A stretch of DNA of 15,636 nucleotides from Bacteroidales bacterium (GTDB lineage Bacteria; Bacteroidota; Bacteroidia; Bacteroidales; ML635J-15). The stretch covers positions 1-15,636 of the forward strand of contig JAQVPT010000049.1 of the NCBI GenBank assembly GCA_028701945.1, given 5' to 3'. Shown piece after piece: positions 12,670 through 15,636 of this stretch. The notes under the pieces are model-generated. The model searched no databases and was not told the origin of the DNA. It was given only the letters and a program-made list of their open reading frames with translations. Within the stretch, counting starts at the first letter, position 1; every line of letters begins with the position of its first letter. The position numbers and the translations under genes were made by a program.

Positions 12670-13233
12670 ATGCAAAAACAAATATTAGACATAGGTGAAA
12701 TTTATAGTGGAGTTTATGCAAAGTCTGCAAAAGCTGGCGAAGTCTATTGTTTACAAGCAAGAGATTTTGATAGCAATAGAAAATTAAAAATTGATATCGA
12801 GCCTAATGTTACTTGGTCTAACATGATAGAGAGACACTTTTTAAATCCTGGAGACGTCCTAGTAGCTGCAAAGGGTGATGATAATTTTGCTGCTGTTTAT
12901 TGTGGCAAAATAAAACCAGCTGTGGCATCAACAATGTTTATGGTAATTAGAAATATTGATCAAAGGAAAATATTGCCAGATTTCTTGGCTTGGCAAATTA
13001 ACCACCCATTAAAGCAATTGTATTTAAGAATGAAGTCAAAAGGAACATCAATTACATCTATTAATAAATTAGCTCTCGGTGAAATGGAAATAAACATACC
13101 ATCAATAGAAAAACAAAAAGCGATATTGTCATTATCAGAATTAAAATTGAAAGAAAAAATTATTAAGGACAAACTTGAATATTATCGAAATTTAAAATTT
13201 GAAGGTCTGCTGTTAAACGCAATTAAAGAATAG
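12670..13233 (+). CDS. Half-size HsdS-like specificity protein (one recognition domain)
   Basis: With the start at 12670 this is a 187-residue protein. The frame also holds an ATG at 12634, but that codon lies inside the promoter, and the extra peptide (NYLCSCYTKYK) does not resemble the family. The body reads as one target-recognition domain: DIGEIYSGVYAK, YCLQARDF, FLNPGDVLVAAKGDDNFAAV, ILPDFLAWQINHP, SKGTSITSINKLALGEMEIN, IPSIEKQKAI. One coiled-coil helix (LSELKLKEKIIKDKLEYYRNL) follows. A normal HsdS has two such units. Half subunits can dimerise to give symmetric recognition. It ends 2 bases before hsdM, so it is clearly in that operon. Since a second, larger HsdS lies downstream, it might instead be an alternative or regulatory partner. 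Confidence 0.75.
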   Translation: MQKQILDIGEIYSGVYAKSAKAGEVYCLQARDFDSNRKLKIDIEPNVTWSNMIERHFLNPGDVLVAAKGDDNFAAVYCGKIKPAVASTMFMVIRNIDQRKILPDFLAWQINHPLKQLYLRMKSKGTSITSINKLALGEMEINIPSIEKQKAILSLSELKLKEKIIKDKLEYYRNLKFEGLLLNAIKE

Positions 13234-13235
13234 TT

Positions 13236-14762
13236 ATGGAAAAACTTATTACACAAAGTGAAATAAATAAAACTGTATGGAAAGCATGTGATACCTTCAG
13301 AGGTATTATTGATCCAAGCCAGTATAAAGATTATATTCTTACCATGCTTTTTTTGAAGTATGTTAGTGATGTAAATAAAGAGAAAAGAAAGGAATATTTA
13401 ATAAAATATTCAGGAGATGAAGGTAGAACTCAGCGTGCAATGAGTATGGAAAGATTTGTGTTACCAGAAAATAGCACATTTGATTATATATATACCCATC
13501 GAACAGATTCTAATATTGGAGAATTGATTGACATAGGATTGGCTGATTTAGAAGAGGCAAACAGGGAGAAACTCACTAGTGATGACGGCTCAGGAATTTT
13601 TAGAAATATTTCTTTTAATAGCAGCAACCTAGGTGATGCGAAGGATAAAAATACCAGATTGAAAAATCTGTTAACTGATTTTATAGAACTTGATTTAACT
13701 CCATCTCATCTTGAAAAAAATGATATTATTGGTGATGCTTATGAATTTCTGATTTCTAACTTCGCCAGTGATGCTGGAAAAAAAGCTGGAGAATTCTATA
13801 CGCCATCGCAGGTTTCAACCTTAATTGCAAAACTAACAAAGAGCAATCCTGGTGCAAGGATTTATGATCCAACATGTGGGTCAGCATCTTTATTAGTTAA
13901 AGCAGGCAAGGAAGTTGGGAGCAATAATTTCTCATTATACGGACAAGAGGCAAACGGTTCTACTTGGGCATTGGCGGTAATGAATATGTTTCTACATGGG
14001 TTTGATAATGCGTCGATACGTTGGGGAGATACAATCAGAAATCCAAAACATAAAGAAGGTGACGATTTAATGCGCTTTGATACTGTAGTGGCAAATCCTC
14101 CTTTTTCGCTGGACAAGTGGGGTGCAGGTGAAGCATTAGGGGATAAACATAATCGGTTTTGGCGTGGCGTTCCACCAAAAAGCAAAGGAGACTGGGCATT
14201 TATATCGCACATGATTGAATCAGCTTATGAAGGCAAGGGAAAAGTTGGTGTTGTTGTTCCTCATGGTGTTCTATTTCGTGGCAGTAGCGAAGGAAAAATA
14301 CGACAAAAAACTATTGAAGAAAACATCCTTGAAGCAGTAATAGGATTACCTGCTAATTTGTTTTTCGGAACAGGAATTCCAGCAGCAATACTAATATTCA
14401 ATAAAGGGAAAGGACCAAATACAGATATTCTTTTTATCGATGCAAGCAATGAGTATGAAAACGGAAAAAATCAAAATAGATTAAGAGACAAAGATATTGA
14501 GAGAATTGTTAGTAACTATGAAAGATTCACTAAAGGTGAATTGGAGATTGGTGTAGTTGAAGAAAAATATAGTTACATCGCAACATTTAGCGAGGTCTCT
14601 GAAAATGATTTTAACCTGAATATACCAAGATATGTTGACACATTTGAAGAAGAGGCAGAAGTCGATATTGCAGCCGTTCAAGATAAAATCGACAAATTAG
14701 AGTTTGAGTTAAATGATGTGCAAAGTGAAATGCAAAAATATTTAAAAGAGTTATTAAATTAA
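13236..14762 (+). CDS. hsdM: Type I restriction-modification N6-adenine methyltransferase (HsdM)
   Basis: This 508-residue protein transfers a methyl group from S-adenosylmethionine to adenine at sites chosen by HsdS. The N-terminal helical HsdM_N domain (about 1-140) begins with the typical KTVWKACDTFRGIIDPSQYK followed by DYILTMLFLKYVSD. The catalytic domain starts with GEFYTPSQVSTLIAKL, then motif I DPTCGSASLLVKAG (about 211-224) and motif IV NPPF (about 287-290), the N6-adenine signature. GVVVPHGVLFRG and GIPAAILIFNKGKG follow. The C-terminus ends in a helix (DIAAVQDKIDKLEFELNDVQ) for subunit contact. Length and all catalytic motifs are normal. It sits between a half-size HsdS gene and a full HsdS gene, and no restriction subunit (HsdR) is inside the window. 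Confidence 0.95.
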   Translation: MEKLITQSEINKTVWKACDTFRGIIDPSQYKDYILTMLFLKYVSDVNKEKRKEYLIKYSGDEGRTQRAMSMERFVLPENSTFDYIYTHRTDSNIGELIDIGLADLEEANREKLTSDDGSGIFRNISFNSSNLGDAKDKNTRLKNLLTDFIELDLTPSHLEKNDIIGDAYEFLISNFASDAGKKAGEFYTPSQVSTLIAKLTKSNPGARIYDPTCGSASLLVKAGKEVGSNNFSLYGQEANGSTWALAVMNMFLHGFDNASIRWGDTIRNPKHKEGDDLMRFDTVVANPPFSLDKWGAGEALGDKHNRFWRGVPPKSKGDWAFISHMIESAYEGKGKVGVVVPHGVLFRGSSEGKIRQKTIEENILEAVIGLPANLFFGTGIPAAILIFNKGKGPNTDILFIDASNEYENGKNQNRLRDKDIERIVSNYERFTKGELEIGVVEEKYSYIATFSEVSENDFNLNIPRYVDTFEEEAEVDIAAVQDKIDKLEFELNDVQSEMQKYLKELLN

Positions 14763-14807
14763 AGAATCTGTTAGATATTGTTGAACAAATTTTAAAAATA
14801 AAAGTAA

Positions 14808-15636
14808 TTGAAAAATAAAACACAAGTTAAACAGGGTTATAAATTCACAAAACTAGGATGGATTCCAGAGGATTGGGAGGTAATTGAGTTAGGTGATATT
14901 TTTGAATATATAAATACACCTTCTTTTTCAAGAGACAATCTTACTTATGAGAAAACAGAAAAAGAGATTAATTATATTCATTATGGAGATATACATTCTA
15001 ATTACAAATCTGTGTTTTTAGACTTTGAAATAGAAACTAAGATACCCTTTTTAAGAGATGAATTTTGTAGTGAGAATTTTAAATTTCTAAAAGAAGGAGA
15101 TTTAGTAATTGCAGATGCAAGCGAAGATTATAAAGGAATTGGCGAATCAATTGAAATTAAGAATATTAAGAATAAAAAGGCAATTGGAGGACTGCATACT
15201 ATAGTCTTAAGAGACAAAACCATGAAAACAACAAATGGATTTAGAACATATTTATTAAGAAACTTTAAAGTACACAGTGAAATTAAAAAAATTGCTACTG
15301 GAATTTCGGTATATGGGATATCTAAGGGAAATTTATCAAAAGTCAACATTACTCTTCCACCGCTAACCGAACAAAAATCAATTGCCGCTTGCCTATTAAA
15401 CTGGGACAAATCCATCCAAAACCTAAGCCAACTTATAGAACAAAAAGAAATAGTAAAAAAATGGCTGATGCGGCAATTGCTTACAGGCAAAAAGAGATTA
15501 CCAGGGTTTAGTGAGGTGTGGGGTAAAGTTGGAGCTGGAGACGTTTTTAAAAGTGTAACAGTTAAAGGATATTCGGATGAAGAACTACTTTCAGCAACAC
15601 AAGATAGAGGAATCATTCCTAGAAACATGCTTGAAG
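14808..15636 (+). CDS. hsdS: Type I restriction-modification specificity subunit (HsdS), 3' truncated by the window
   Basis: The frame is open from TTG 14808 to the window end, 276 codons. An in-frame stop (TAA 14805-14807) directly precedes the TTG and no ATG occurs before the conserved start, so TTG is the likely initiator, 45 bases after hsdM. The product opens KNKTQVKQGYKFTKLGWIPE then DWEVIELGDIF, a standard HsdS beginning. The first recognition domain includes INYIHYGDIH, FLKEGDLVIADASEDYKG and IGGLHTIVLR, ending GISVYGISKGNLSKVNITLP. The central conserved helix is PPLTEQKSIAACLLNWDKSI, then EIVKKWLMRQLLTGKKRLPG. A second recognition domain starts with GDVFKSVTVKGYSDEELLSA. HsdS binds the two-part DNA target and docks HsdM and HsdR. 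Confidence 0.9.
   Translation, partial: MKNKTQVKQGYKFTKLGWIPEDWEVIELGDIFEYINTPSFSRDNLTYEKTEKEINYIHYGDIHSNYKSVFLDFEIETKIPFLRDEFCSENFKFLKEGDLVIADASEDYKGIGESIEIKNIKNKKAIGGLHTIVLRDKTMKTTNGFRTYLLRNFKVHSEIKKIATGISVYGISKGNLSKVNITLPPLTEQKSIAACLLNWDKSIQNLSQLIEQKEIVKKWLMRQLLTGKKRLPGFSEVWGKVGAGDVFKSVTVKGYSDEELLSATQDRGIIPRNMLE

Noticed and set aside
13862..14212. Minus-strand frame of 116 codons inside hsdM
   Set aside because: It is antisense to the methyltransferase catalytic motifs.
15128..15628. Minus-strand frame of 166 codons at the right edge
   Set aside because: It is antisense to a clear HsdS whose plus-strand frame is open to the window end with conserved motifs.

Overview
The window looks like chromosomal DNA from a member of the phylum Bacteroidota. 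The DNA is AT-rich, and at least four intergenic sites match the phylum-specific -33/-7 promoter (TTTG, 19-20 bases, TAnnTTTG). The gene families also fit: a Bacteroidota-style ECF sigma factor, a small HTH protein followed by a VirE-type primase/ATPase, and a Bor-like lipoprotein remnant. Genus cannot be told from the sequence alone.

Positions 1-1814 look like ordinary backbone: the 3' end of an RCK-domain potassium channel gene, a YbjN-like gene and an ECF sigma factor gene with its own promoter. Positions 1815-3660 are a graveyard of mobile DNA. A minus-strand group II intron-type reverse transcriptase/maturase is broken by stop codons and by two related inserts of about 60 bases. It abuts the tail of a Bor-like lipoprotein gene on the plus strand. 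Next come two hairpins sharing a 9-base loop, a strong terminator and an orphan pair of 21-base repeats resembling an IS21-family end.

Positions 3730-3970 hold what looks like a complete minus-strand small-RNA transcription unit: promoter, about 195 nt of structured and partly tRNA-like sequence, and an intrinsic terminator. From 4280 the content is accessory. First comes a stand-alone PD-(D/E)xK-type nuclease candidate with a heptad-repeat coiled coil and an unknown C-terminal domain. Then comes a mobile-element replication module: an unknown 339-aa protein, a two-orientation array of GGGGACTTTT repeats at about 21-base spacing, a palindrome, a small HTH protein, and a VirE_N/PriCT-2/VirE protein. 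A convergent gene for a cysteine-rich unknown protein follows, sharing a bidirectional terminator with the VirE gene. No integrase, relaxase or other mobility gene is visible.

Positions 10671-15636 are a restriction-type defence block. It holds a DUF262-DUF1524 (GmrSD-like) protein with its own promoter, then a type I restriction-modification operon whose promoter decides the start of its first gene. The operon order is a half-size HsdS-like protein, HsdM, and a second HsdS with two target-recognition domains that runs off the window. No HsdR is in view. The most interesting unexplained elements are the paired inserts in the RT pseudogene, the tRNA-like RNA unit, the 21-base repeat array with its unknown partner gene, and the nuclease with a new-looking C-terminal domain.
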